From: UMGS75 sp964507405
GTDB lineage: Bacteria > Bacillota_I > Bacilli_A > ML615J-28 > CAG-313
DNA length: 12,935 bases
Direction of reading: 5' to 3'
NCBI GenBank assembly: GCA_964507405.1
Contig: CAZDPJ010000032.1
Location: 1-12,935 of the forward strand
The translations under genes and the position numbers were made by a program. The notes below the pieces were generated by a model. The model was not told the origin of the DNA, made no database searches, and saw nothing but the letters and a program-made list of their open reading frames with translations. Shown here piece by piece: positions 7,573 through 12,913 of the stretch (positions are counted from its first letter, which is position 1; each line of letters opens with the position of its first letter).

Positions 7573-7608
7573 GTTAAGGTAGTCTTTAATCTCTTAAAGG
7601 CTCTTAAC
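7573..7608 (-). promoter_or_regulatory. 5'-leader stem-loop with GAGA tetraloop
   Basis: Imperfect long hairpin: outer arms GTTAAG / CTTAAC, inner arms CTTTAA / TTAAAG, with short unpaired or partly paired bases between (AGC against ACTAC on the minus strand). On the minus strand the loop is GAGA, a GNRA tetraloop; on the plus strand it would be TCTC, so the structure looks made for the minus-strand transcript. It begins seven bases after the predicted -10 box, so it would form the very 5' end of the late mRNA. It is followed by an A-run and the ribosome site, not a U-run, so it is not a terminator. It could stabilise the mRNA, or be a palindromic operator for a regulator. Confidence 0.5.
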
Positions 7609-7614
7609 TTCTAC

Positions 7615-7643
7615 ATAATACACTATTTTTTTTGTTCTGTCTA
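7615..7643 (-). promoter_or_regulatory. Predicted sigma-70-type promoter of the late (packaging/head) operon
   Basis: On the minus strand: -35 TAGACA (7638-7643; 5 of 6 to TTGACA), exactly 17 bases, and -10 TATTAT (7615-7620; 5 of 6 to TATAAT). The spacer holds a run of eight A residues. It lies at the single sizeable intergenic gap of the window (7557-7640), with the -35 box overlapping the stop codon of the upstream gene. The expected transcription start is near 7608. Confidence 0.55.
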
Positions 7644-7910
7644 GCAATCTTTAGTATCATTATTTATTAAACTTATAACATCTTTTTCAAACTGTTCTGT
7701 CGGTAAATTTTTGTAATTGTATATACCAAAACTTTTATCGCCTATGCAATAAATGGTTATTACTTCCATTTGACGGACTCCGCCTGTTTCAGTTGATATT
7801 AAATCTACACTTTCAGCATGTGAAATATTTATTATTGAATTCACATTTATAAGATTGCCGTATATGTTTTTTATTAAACAATTCGCATTTTCTTTATATG
7901 TTAGGTTCAT
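7641..7910 (-). CDS. Hypothetical small protein (89 aa)
   Basis: 89 residues, no family recognised. The pattern alternates hydrophobic and polar residues (NLINVNSIINISHAESVDL, MEVITIYCIGDKSFGIYNY), suggesting a mostly beta fold, with an acidic helical tail (TEQFEKDVISLIN). It has no signal peptide or membrane segment. A strong AAAGGAG ribosome site precedes the ATG at 7908-7910, which shares ATGA with the gene upstream. It is the last gene before the predicted late promoter. Position suggests an early or middle-phase accessory function; anti-defence and regulatory roles are both open. Confidence 0.65.
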   Translation of the reverse strand: MNLTYKENANCLIKNIYGNLINVNSIINISHAESVDLISTETGGVRQMEVITIYCIGDKSFGIYNYKNLPTEQFEKDVISLINNDTKDC

Positions 7911-8125
7911 TTGTATAACTCCTTTAATATGATTTTACTTTCTATCTTTAACTCCTTTACAACCGCCTTTACAAATTTATTACTCATGCCCTTTTTACGC
8001 ATTTCATTTGCCAGCATTCTGATATACTTCTTGTTTTCTTTACGGTGGATTTTCTTTTGTCTTTTCAGGTCTTTGTCTGATATATGTAAAGTACAGTTTA
8101 CTGTTATTAAATTATCTAAATCCAT
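7907..8125 (-). CDS. Hypothetical small basic helical protein (72 aa)
   Basis: 72 residues, strongly basic (about a quarter Lys/Arg), predicted helical from residue 17 onward: DKDLKRQKKIHRKENKKY, then MRKKGMSNKFVKAVVKELK. No known domain is recognised. The charge suggests nucleic-acid binding. An AAAAGGG ribosome site precedes the ATG at 8123-8125. It overlaps the next gene by ATGA and follows the upstream gene after an 11-base gap. Confidence 0.65.
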   Translation of the reverse strand: MDLDNLITVNCTLHISDKDLKRQKKIHRKENKKYIRMLANEMRKKGMSNKFVKAVVKELKIESKIILKELYK

Positions 8126-8136
8126 TTTATACCCTT

Positions 8137-8388
8137 TTATAATTCTACCGTGAAATCCAATTTTTCTAATTTTGCTTTATATGTGATTTTATAATCAATT
8201 ATACCTTGTTTTTTGCGTTTTTTCTTTAACTTTCGGGGGAGTTTTAACCGCTCTAACTTATAATCAGGAAATGAATTTATATACTTCATATCATTATAAA
8301 TTAAATATGTTAATTCTGGTGGTGGGTAAAGCCCTGTTTTCTTTTTAAACTTCCTATATTCTTCAGCTATTAATTTTTCTATTTCCAT
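8137..8388 (-). CDS. Hypothetical small basic protein (83 aa)
   Basis: 83 residues. The N-terminal half (IEKLIAEEYRKFKKKTGLYP, then PPELTYLIYNDMKYIN) looks helical; the C-terminal half is highly basic (LPRKLKKKRKKQG) and ends in beta-like residues. No family recognised. Its ATG (8386-8388) follows the upstream TAA directly with no gap, and an AAAGGA element lies about ten bases upstream, so coupled translation is likely. Confidence 0.62.
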   Translation of the reverse strand: MEIEKLIAEEYRKFKKKTGLYPPPELTYLIYNDMKYINSFPDYKLERLKLPRKLKKKRKKQGIIDYKITYKAKLEKLDFTVEL

Positions 8389-8679
8389 TTATGCTATATC
8401 CTTTAATAATCTTTTTAAATCTTCTATAAATGAAGTACTATACCCCTCATCATTTTCTATTCTGTAAATAATTTTACCCTTAAAGAAATTTATTACATCT
8501 TGATATACTATGCCATATTGAGTTAGATACTCCGTTTCGGTATCATATACTATCTCGATTATATCCCAATCTCCTCGTGAAACATAGCGTATACCGTATG
8601 CCTCTGAACCTTCTTCTATAAAATCAAATTCTCTTATATCATGTGTCATTGTATAAGCGTGTAAGTGATATTTTGTCAT
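8389..8679 (-). CDS. Hypothetical acidic protein (96 aa)
   Basis: 96 residues, acidic and aromatic-rich: EFDFIEEGSEAYGIRYVSRG, DWDIIEIVYDTETEY, IVYQDVINFFKGKIIYRI, ending in a helix (SFIEDLKRLLKDIA). No recognised domain. A GAGGAG ribosome site precedes the ATG at 8677-8679, which shares ATGA with rusA. Its opposite charge to the two basic proteins downstream is notable but proves nothing. Confidence 0.65.
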   Translation of the reverse strand: MTKYHLHAYTMTHDIREFDFIEEGSEAYGIRYVSRGDWDIIEIVYDTETEYLTQYGIVYQDVINFFKGKIIYRIENDEGYSTSFIEDLKRLLKDIA

Positions 8680-9083
8680 TCTAACTCCTCAATCTGTATT
8701 GTTACCAGTTCTATATCTGCATAAAATTTTTGCACGATTAAAGTAACTATTTGCTTATCATCTTTAAAAGCTATTCCGTTTAAGCTATCACATAAATTTT
8801 TGCAAATATTATCACAATCTGGACGTACCGTAGGTCTTAGCTTATCCATTCTTGCAAGATGTGCTTTTTTATCACTAAACGATTTCGGTATACCATAATA
8901 AGCGCTTATTTTTACCCTTAAAGCACCTTCATACGGTTTAAAATCGGGGTATTTTTCCCTGAAACGCTCCCTTATATGTTCTGCATATTCCTTTACATCT
9001 CTAGGTGTGTATTTCCTGCCGTCTTTGGTAAACTTAAAGGATTGTTTCGCCTTTACTTTACCCTCTACTGTAAAACTAATCAT
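8676..9083 (-). CDS. rusA: RusA-family Holliday junction resolvase
   Basis: 135 residues, usual length for RusA-like phage resolvases. The diagnostic motif RPTVRPDCDNICKNLCDSLN spans 83-102. By comparison with E. coli RusA (catalytic Asp70, Asp72, Asp91 and Lys76), the counterparts are Asp89, Asp91, Lys95 and Asp108/109 (AFKDDKQI), all present. The N-terminus (SFTVEGKVKAKQSFKF) and the YTPRDVKEYAEHIRE helix also fit. The enzyme is a homodimer that cuts four-way DNA junctions symmetrically, resolving recombination or replication intermediates before packaging. A GAGG ribosome site precedes the ATG at 9081-9083, which shares ATGA with a tiny HTH gene upstream. All catalytic residues are intact. 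Confidence 0.93.
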   Translation of the reverse strand: MISFTVEGKVKAKQSFKFTKDGRKYTPRDVKEYAEHIRERFREKYPDFKPYEGALRVKISAYYGIPKSFSDKKAHLARMDKLRPTVRPDCDNICKNLCDSLNGIAFKDDKQIVTLIVQKFYADIELVTIQIEELE

Positions 9084-9247
9084 TCTACTACCTCAATTCT
9101 TTTTTCTCTTGCCCTGCTTTTCGGTGTATATCCTATCTCATGCAGGATTTTCCACATACAACCATAGCTGACTTCGTATAAATCCGCCATTTGTTGTATT
9201 GTCCTTGTTTCACTCTGCTTTTTTAATGTTCTTTTACTTACTTTCAT
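9080..9247 (-). CDS. Tiny helix-turn-helix protein (55 aa)
   Basis: 55 residues, starting at an ATG at 9245-9247 with an AAGGA ribosome site about seven bases upstream and ending in a TGA that overlaps the rusA ATG (ATGA). It fills the otherwise empty 180 bases between the methyltransferase and rusA. The centre reads TRTIQQMADLYEVSYGCMWK (15-34) followed by ILHEIGYTPKSR, a compact helix-turn-helix like those of small phage transcription factors or resolvase C-termini. The termini are basic. Role unknown; a DNA-binding regulator is the simplest inference. Confidence 0.7.
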   Translation of the reverse strand: MKVSKRTLKKQSETRTIQQMADLYEVSYGCMWKILHEIGYTPKSRAREKRIEVVE

Positions 9248-9264
9248 AATTTATTCCTTATTAC

Positions 9265-10047
9265 TTAGCTGTCGAATAATCCTAATTGTACTCTTGATAT
9301 GAGCTTTTTATTAAATCCTTCTACAAATTCTTTTTTAATTTCAAAACCATATGCCCTTCTACCACATTGAGCCGCCGCCAATAATGTACTTCCTGAACCT
9401 GCACATGGGTCAATTACTACATCGTCTTTATCTGTATATAAGTTTATTAAAGTTTTTAAGACGGATATAGGTTTCTGTGTAGGGTGTATCTTTGGAGTTA
9501 ATGTATCTCTCGGCATTGGCATTGAATTGAAATACATTTGCCCGTGATTGTTGTATTTTGGTAATTTATCTCTATAAAATAAAATTGCATATTCTGTATT
9601 TCCGCAAATTCTCATATTAGCCTTTAAGACTTGAGGAGAATAGTTTTTATAAAAAGTCAAGGGGATATACCTTTTAAATCCATATTGTTTTGCTAATTCT
9701 ATCATCTCAAATTGCTGTTCAAAACTACAAAAGATTATTAAACAACCTGCCTCATTTACTTTTTTTGGTTCAGGTTTCAATAACTTACTGCAAAAGTGAA
9801 AAAATTCGTGTAAATTAAAATTTTTATCTGTATCGAAAAATTGAGCATTTGCTAGCTCGGATTCCCCGTTGTTTAAATCACCGTCTTTATACCATTGCGG
9901 ATTACTTGCATAAGCATTATTTCCTACATTATAGGGAATATCAGCAATTACAAGTTGTGCTTTTGGTATGTTGTATTGTTTTCTGTTTTGAAACGAATCG
10001 TTAATTAAATAAACTCGTTCACTTCTTATCTTATCTCTATCAATCAT
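9265..10047 (-). CDS. Site-specific DNA methyltransferase, beta-class (N6-adenine or N4-cytosine)
   Basis: 260 residues, complete. Motif IV is DIPY at 36-39 (ADIPYNVG), coming before the S-adenosylmethionine motif I DPCAGSGST at 213-221; this IV-then-I order defines the beta class. Other family segments are NAYASNPQWY (44-53), NGESELANAQFFDTDKNFN (60-78), PLTFYKNYSPQVLKANMR, GNTEYAILFYRDKLPK, HPTQKP at 188-193 and FEIKKEF. No target-recognition or restriction partner is next to it, so it is probably an orphan phage methylase, protecting against host restriction or marking DNA. The second residue of the catalytic motif is Ile rather than Pro. I recall DIPY in close phage relatives, so it is not likely to be inactivating. 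A ribosome site AAAGGAAG precedes the ATG, which shares ATGA with the HTH gene upstream. Confidence 0.9.
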   Translation of the reverse strand: MIDRDKIRSERVYLINDSFQNRKQYNIPKAQLVIADIPYNVGNNAYASNPQWYKDGDLNNGESELANAQFFDTDKNFNLHEFFHFCSKLLKPEPKKVNEAGCLIIFCSFEQQFEMIELAKQYGFKRYIPLTFYKNYSPQVLKANMRICGNTEYAILFYRDKLPKYNNHGQMYFNSMPMPRDTLTPKIHPTQKPISVLKTLINLYTDKDDVVIDPCAGSGSTLLAAAQCGRRAYGFEIKKEFVEGFNKKLISRVQLGLFDS

Positions 10048-10235
10048 CTGTTCACTTCCTTTATTATTTCCTCTTTTACTACTTCTCTGACTAAACCTAC
10101 CCTGCCTTTTACTTCATACTCTTTATATAGCTTTTTAAGTTTTCTCTTAACTGTTGGTAAAGAATAATGAAGTATCTCTGCTATTTCGGTGTCTGTTTTT
10201 TCTTTTAATAACCAGTATATTATTTCATTATCCAT
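10044..10235 (-). CDS. Small LuxR/sigma-like helix-turn-helix protein (63 aa)
   Basis: 63 residues. TDTEIAEILHYSLPTVKRKL (14-33) followed by KKLYKEYEVKGRVGLVREVV closely follows the LuxR-type helix-turn-helix pattern (T-x-x-EIA-x-x-L-x-x-S-x-x-TVK, then an R-x-x-LV). There is no receiver or other domain, so it is a bare DNA-binding unit. The tail is a charged helix. It overlaps the MerR-like gene upstream by 8 bases and the methyltransferase by ATGA, with AAGGAAGG as ribosome site. It is likely a phage transcription regulator or replication-associated DNA binder. Confidence 0.78.
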   Translation of the reverse strand: MDNEIIYWLLKEKTDTEIAEILHYSLPTVKRKLKKLYKEYEVKGRVGLVREVVKEEIIKEVNR

Positions 10236-10491
10236 TTATTGCCTTCCTTAATAACTGATTTGCCTTCCACTTAAAGCCTTTACTATCCTGATGTTTTATC
10301 TTCATAAAATCACTAAAGGCTTGTATAAAATCACTGTTTAAATCTACCGTCTTAACCCTGTACCTTCCACTAGGATAAGTTACATATGAGCTTTTTAAAT
10401 ACTTTGATAATTGCCAGTTTGCCATATATAACTGTACTGTATGCTCGGTTAAGTCTGTTAAGGTCGATAATTGTTTTACTGTTATTTGCAT
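10228..10491 (-). CDS. Small winged/MerR-like helix-turn-helix protein (87 aa)
   Basis: 87 residues from the ATG at 10489-10491, chosen because a perfect GGAGG lies four bases upstream; a longer in-frame start 30 bases earlier lacks such a site and would lie further inside the preceding gene. The N-terminus MQITVKQLSTLTDLTEHTVQ followed by LYMANWQL looks like an HTH of the MerR/excisionase sort, with a possible wing at YPSGRYRVKTVDL (39-51). The C-terminal half (FIQAFSDFMKIK, then FKWKANQLLRKAI) is helical and basic. Partners and DNA site are unknown. It is one of three small HTH proteins around the methyltransferase. Confidence 0.7.
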   Translation of the reverse strand: MQITVKQLSTLTDLTEHTVQLYMANWQLSKYLKSSYVTYPSGRYRVKTVDLNSDFIQAFSDFMKIKHQDSKGFKWKANQLLRKAING

Positions 10492-10613
10492 ATATCCTCC
10501 AGCACCCATAAAAGGGCACATATCCAGCCTGCTATATATTCATTTACAGGCATTGCTTCTATAATCTTATTTAAGTCTTTTAATTTCTCTTCTATATCTC
10601 GCTTATCTTTCAT
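10482..10613 (-). CDS. Small phage protein (43 aa)
   Basis: 43 residues from the ATG at 10611-10613, with a GAGGT ribosome site 7 bases upstream (inside the previous gene). The N-terminus is a charged helix (KRDIEEKLKDLNKIIEA, 4-20), followed by NEYIAGWICALLWVLEDI (24-41). The pattern of a charged helix followed by a G-x-I-x-A-L-x-W-V-L end is one I recall from many short phage proteins, but no function is known. It ends 8 bases inside the MerR-like gene, and starts within the ATGA shared with the 42-residue gene. Both overlaps and the ribosome site support it being translated. Confidence 0.65.
   Translation of the reverse strand: MKDKRDIEEKLKDLNKIIEAMPVNEYIAGWICALLWVLEDICK
10496..10500 (-). 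promoter_or_regulatory. GGAGG ribosome binding site that sets the start of the MerR-like gene
   Basis: Perfect GGAGG on the minus strand, four bases before the ATG at 10489-10491. It decides for this ATG against the longer in-frame reading from position 10521. Confidence 0.8.
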
Positions 10614-10738
10614 TTAATTACCTCAAATTCAATGTCATAAACTGGTTTATCTATTGCTAGGTCGGTAGTTTTGCCATTCCATACTATATTTATTGACTTT
10701 ATTCTTACTATCAAACTTTTAGCTTTTTCAGTTTTCAT
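10610..10738 (-). CDS. Small hypothetical protein (42 aa)
   Basis: 42 residues from the ATG at 10736-10738, which lies inside the end of the HNH gene (11-base overlap), and ending in a TGA overlapping the next ATG (ATGA). The sequence begins with a basic stretch (KTEKAKSLIVRIKSI) and continues as beta-like NIVWNGKTTDLAIDKPVYDI. No family recognised. The evidence for coding is the exact chain of overlaps on both sides and an open frame that fills the gap between HNH and the 43-residue gene; there is no strong ribosome site of its own. Confidence 0.5.
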   Translation of the reverse strand: MKTEKAKSLIVRIKSINIVWNGKTTDLAIDKPVYDIEFEVIK

Positions 10739-11105
10739 TTCTGTACCCTTTCTTTTGAGCAAGTGATTTTACTCTTGTTTGCTTACGGTGCTCTTTATCA
10801 TAATTGTTATGACATTTCTGGCATAAAGCACGCAAATTATCAGGGTTATTATTTTGCGGATTATGGTCTAAGTGTGCAATAGTTAGAACAATCTGAATAA
10901 TTTTAGCTTGCGGGTAATATGTCCTTATAAAATTATAGGTTGTTGCATCTTGCTTTAAGAAACCGCCGTCAAAAGTCCTAATACCTTTAATATGATTAGG
11001 TACTCCGCAAAATTCGCATTTATTATCTGCTCGTTTTAAAATTTGTTGCCTTATTTCTTTCCAGTTTTTTGGATATAGTTTTTTATTTTCAGGTTTTATA
11101 GGCAT
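10728..11105 (-). CDS. HNH endonuclease
   Basis: 125 residues. Typical HNH with zinc-binding cysteines: Cys30-x2-Cys33 (KCEFCGVPN) and Cys95-x2-Cys98 (LCQKCHNNYD), with the catalytic HNH core at AHLDHNP (His78, His81), Asn90 in NPDNLRAL, and His99. The N-terminus (PKNWKEIRQQILKRADNKC) is the usual lead helix; the C-terminus is basic. Phage HNH proteins of this size can assist terminase in cos packaging or act as free-standing homing or nicking nucleases. This one is far from the terminase genes, among early accessory genes, so the second is equally possible. The start overlaps YopX by 10 bases. Confidence 0.9.
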   Translation of the reverse strand: MPIKPENKKLYPKNWKEIRQQILKRADNKCEFCGVPNHIKGIRTFDGGFLKQDATTYNFIRTYYPQAKIIQIVLTIAHLDHNPQNNNPDNLRALCQKCHNNYDKEHRKQTRVKSLAQKKGYRNEN

Positions 11106-11530
11106 TCTTCACCGCCTTTCAACAATTCGGGGTTTTCGTACTTGTTGCCGATTATTTCGATTTCTGTTTTTTCCATTGTACAGGGAACTGTTGCCCCATA
11201 ATCTGTGTAGTAACGGTAGCAAAAGGCGGCTCGGTCTTTATCATAAAAAACTTCGCTTATTTGATGTTTTGTTAAATTTCTGCACCTAATACTGATAATA
11301 TCGCCCTCATAAATCAGCTTGCCGTTTTTGTCTTTTAGCCCTGTGCATTGCATAACCACGCATTGTTTATCAAATTCCAAATCCTGCTGATTGAACCGAA
11401 TCATATAATCAATGCCTTTTACTTCTTCTTGTATAGGTGCAACATATCCTGTTGCCGTTATTACAAAATCATCATAGTGCATAATTTTTAACGGCTTATG
11501 CCAAACCCTAAACTTTAATCTATCCTGCAT
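11096..11530 (-). CDS. YopX-family phage protein
   Basis: 144 residues, normal for YopX. Family hallmarks are FRVWHKPLKIMHY near the N-terminus (7-19), QCTGLKDKNGKLIYEGDII at 61-79, and EIIGNKYENPELL at 125-137. The middle domain is variable (RCRNLTKHQISEVFYDKDRA). The family is widespread in prophages and phages of Bacillota; its function is unknown. A strong AAAGGAG ribosome site precedes the ATG at 11528-11530. It overlaps the coiled-coil gene upstream by 16 bases and the HNH gene downstream by 10. Confidence 0.92.
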   Translation of the reverse strand: MQDRLKFRVWHKPLKIMHYDDFVITATGYVAPIQEEVKGIDYMIRFNQQDLEFDKQCVVMQCTGLKDKNGKLIYEGDIISIRCRNLTKHQISEVFYDKDRAAFCYRYYTDYGATVPCTMEKTEIEIIGNKYENPELLKGGEECL

Positions 11531-11808
11531 TCCTGCTCCTTTGCTTTGTTAATAAACTCTTGAATTTCTTTGTATCTCCCATTAGCATAAACACTTCCGC
11601 CGCCAATTTGTTTAATAAGTTTTTCAATTTCCTCAAGTGCGGATTTCAGCTTTTCGCATTCCTGCGTTTTGCGTGCTAACTGCTTAAAACTACAATTTGG
11701 ATTATCTTTACACCATTTGTATTTATAACCGCCATAACATTGTTCTTCGTCATAAGCAATACAATTAGATACATCTACTCCGTCAATTATTACTTTGTTA
11801 TTTGTCAT
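11515..11808 (-). CDS. Cysteine-rich coiled-coil phage protein (97 aa)
   Basis: 97 residues. The N-terminus NKVIIDGVDVSNC (4-16) followed by spaced cysteines (16, 24, 33, 39, with CKDNPNCSFKQLARKTQEC) and a coiled-coil helix (ECEKLKSALEEIEKLIKQIG, 50-69), then a helical tail. I recall this architecture as common among hypothetical proteins of gut phages, with no assigned function. The cysteines could bind zinc. A GAGGAG ribosome site precedes the ATG at 11806-11808. Overlaps its neighbours by 11 and 16 bases. Confidence 0.7.
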   Translation of the reverse strand: MTNNKVIIDGVDVSNCIAYDEEQCYGGYKYKWCKDNPNCSFKQLARKTQECEKLKSALEEIEKLIKQIGGGSVYANGRYKEIQEFINKAKEQECRID

Positions 11809-12013
11809 TGTTTCTCCTCATTCTTCTATATATCCATACTGGCATTAAAATCGGGCATAATATAAAGCCTATCCAATCTGTATAAACAATAATTCCTTCT
11901 ATTGTCCGTTTAGTACCAAATTCTTTTCTTTCTTTCAAAAATACTGATGTGCGTTCTGCTATTGCAGCTAAATAAACCAGTACACAATAACTTATTAAAA
12001 TTGTTTTAATCAT
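11798..12013 (-). CDS. Small membrane protein with two predicted spans (71 aa)
   Basis: 71 residues. A first hydrophobic segment covers about 3-19 (KTILISYCVLVYLAAIA), a charged loop (ERTSVFLKERKEFGTKRTIE) follows, and a second hydrophobic segment lies at about 41-62 (VYTDWIGFILCPILMPVWIY), ending in a positive tail (RRMRRNN). The tail charge suggests a cytoplasmic C-terminus. Size and topology would fit a holin, but it sits among early accessory genes with no endolysin beside it, so I do not call it one. A membrane-level superinfection-exclusion or accessory role is possible. A strong AAAGGGGG ribosome site precedes the ATG, which directly follows the upstream stop. Confidence 0.68.
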   Translation of the reverse strand: MIKTILISYCVLVYLAAIAERTSVFLKERKEFGTKRTIEGIIVYTDWIGFILCPILMPVWIYRRMRRNNDK

Positions 12014-12592
12014 CTATTCCCCCTTTAAATATTTTGCTAATCGTTCTTCGCCGATTTCTTTAATTGCAACTCTTAAAAAAGGTTCTAAACAATATACATC
12101 GTCTGTTTGACTTATCGTTCTATAATCTTGCGCCAAAATATGTTCTTCGATGTCATATAGCAAGTAATATTTTTCTTGTCGGACATCATTCCAATCAATC
12201 TTTTGTCCTTTATTCAACCTCAACGCTATATCTTCTAACTGTGTACGGATTTTCATACGTTCAAGGGCTTGTTCTGCTTGTTCTTTTGTTTGATAAATAT
12301 TACCAATAGAATATCTAATTTTGTCTAGTTGACAATCGTACCAGTAAAGGGAAAGTATTTTACACGAGTCAGAAATAAACCAACAAATGTCCCCTATTTT
12401 CGGTTTCCACCTGCCGTATTGCTGTTCAGGCTTTTTTATTTTGTTATAAAAACTTCCTAAATATTCTTTTATAGTGTTACCGAACGTCTCAATTTCTTTC
12501 TCTTTATTTACGAAGTTTTCTATTCCTAAAAACAATACTAATGCTCTTCTAAACTTAGTTGCATACTCTGTAATCAATTCTTCTTTTGTCAT
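12014..12592 (-). CDS. Conserved phage hypothetical protein (192 aa)
   Basis: 192 residues. The N-terminal helices are followed by a beta domain beginning RWKPKIGDICWFISD (61-75), then IRYSIGNIYQTKEQAEQALE (92-111) with a helix KIRTQLEDIALRLNKG, KIDWNDVRQEKYYLLYD (131-147) and a C-terminal IKEIGEERLAKYLKG helix. I recognise this arrangement from many uncharacterised gut-phage proteins in early modules, but no function is known. It is not membrane-bound and has no catalytic signature. A GAGGT ribosome site precedes the ATG at 12590-12592. It abuts the membrane protein gene with no spacing. Confidence 0.72.
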   Translation of the reverse strand: MTKEELITEYATKFRRALVLFLGIENFVNKEKEIETFGNTIKEYLGSFYNKIKKPEQQYGRWKPKIGDICWFISDSCKILSLYWYDCQLDKIRYSIGNIYQTKEQAEQALERMKIRTQLEDIALRLNKGQKIDWNDVRQEKYYLLYDIEEHILAQDYRTISQTDDVYCLEPFLRVAIKEIGEERLAKYLKGE

Positions 12593-12601
12593 TTTATTAC
12601 C

Positions 12602-12913
12602 TCAATATTTACTGTGTTTCCTATTAAAAATCAATTCCCACCTTGATATATGATTTTTCTTTTCAAACTCTACATCTGAATAACTCAAATTATGTAGTTC
12701 TATGTGTAACCATATAGGCATATATATAAGCTTTTGTTCTATTCCGTGGTCTATATACCACTTTTTATATACCTTATATTTCCCTTTTGGTATAAAGTGA
12801 TGTAAATTATACCTGTAATGGTCATAATCTTTTGTTGACTTTATCCATAAACACGGCTCTAATTTGCCGTTACTTATGAAGTATATCGGATATTCTTGTA
12901 TATCTTTATTCAT
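12602..12913 (-). CDS. HNH-like phage protein (103 aa)
   Basis: 103 residues. A His-rich arrangement resembles an HNH/beta-beta-alpha-metal nuclease core: YNLHHFIPKGKY with His38-His39, then GIEQKLIYMPIWLHIELHN with His70, His74 and Asn75, and a terminal RWELIFNRKHSKY. Zinc-binding cysteine pairs are absent. The family looks like one common in phage accessory regions, and the LHHFIP...H...HN pattern suggests nuclease activity, but this is unproven. A GAGGG ribosome site precedes the ATG at 12911-12913. Confidence 0.62.
   Translation of the reverse strand: MNKDIQEYPIYFISNGKLEPCLWIKSTKDYDHYRYNLHHFIPKGKYKVYKKWYIDHGIEQKLIYMPIWLHIELHNLSYSDVEFEKKNHISRWELIFNRKHSKY

Noticed and set aside
7573..7608. 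Intrinsic terminator at the module boundary
   Set aside because: On the transcribed strand the hairpin is followed by an A-run and G-run, not U residues, and it lies downstream of the predicted promoter rather than before it.
10492..10521. Longer N-terminus (ten extra residues) for the MerR-like protein
   Set aside because: The GGAGG lies inside this stretch and points to the internal ATG; the extension is in fact coding sequence of the 43-residue gene in another frame.
11798..12013. Holin
   Set aside because: Size and two membrane spans would fit, but the gene is in an early accessory block with no endolysin or spanin nearby.
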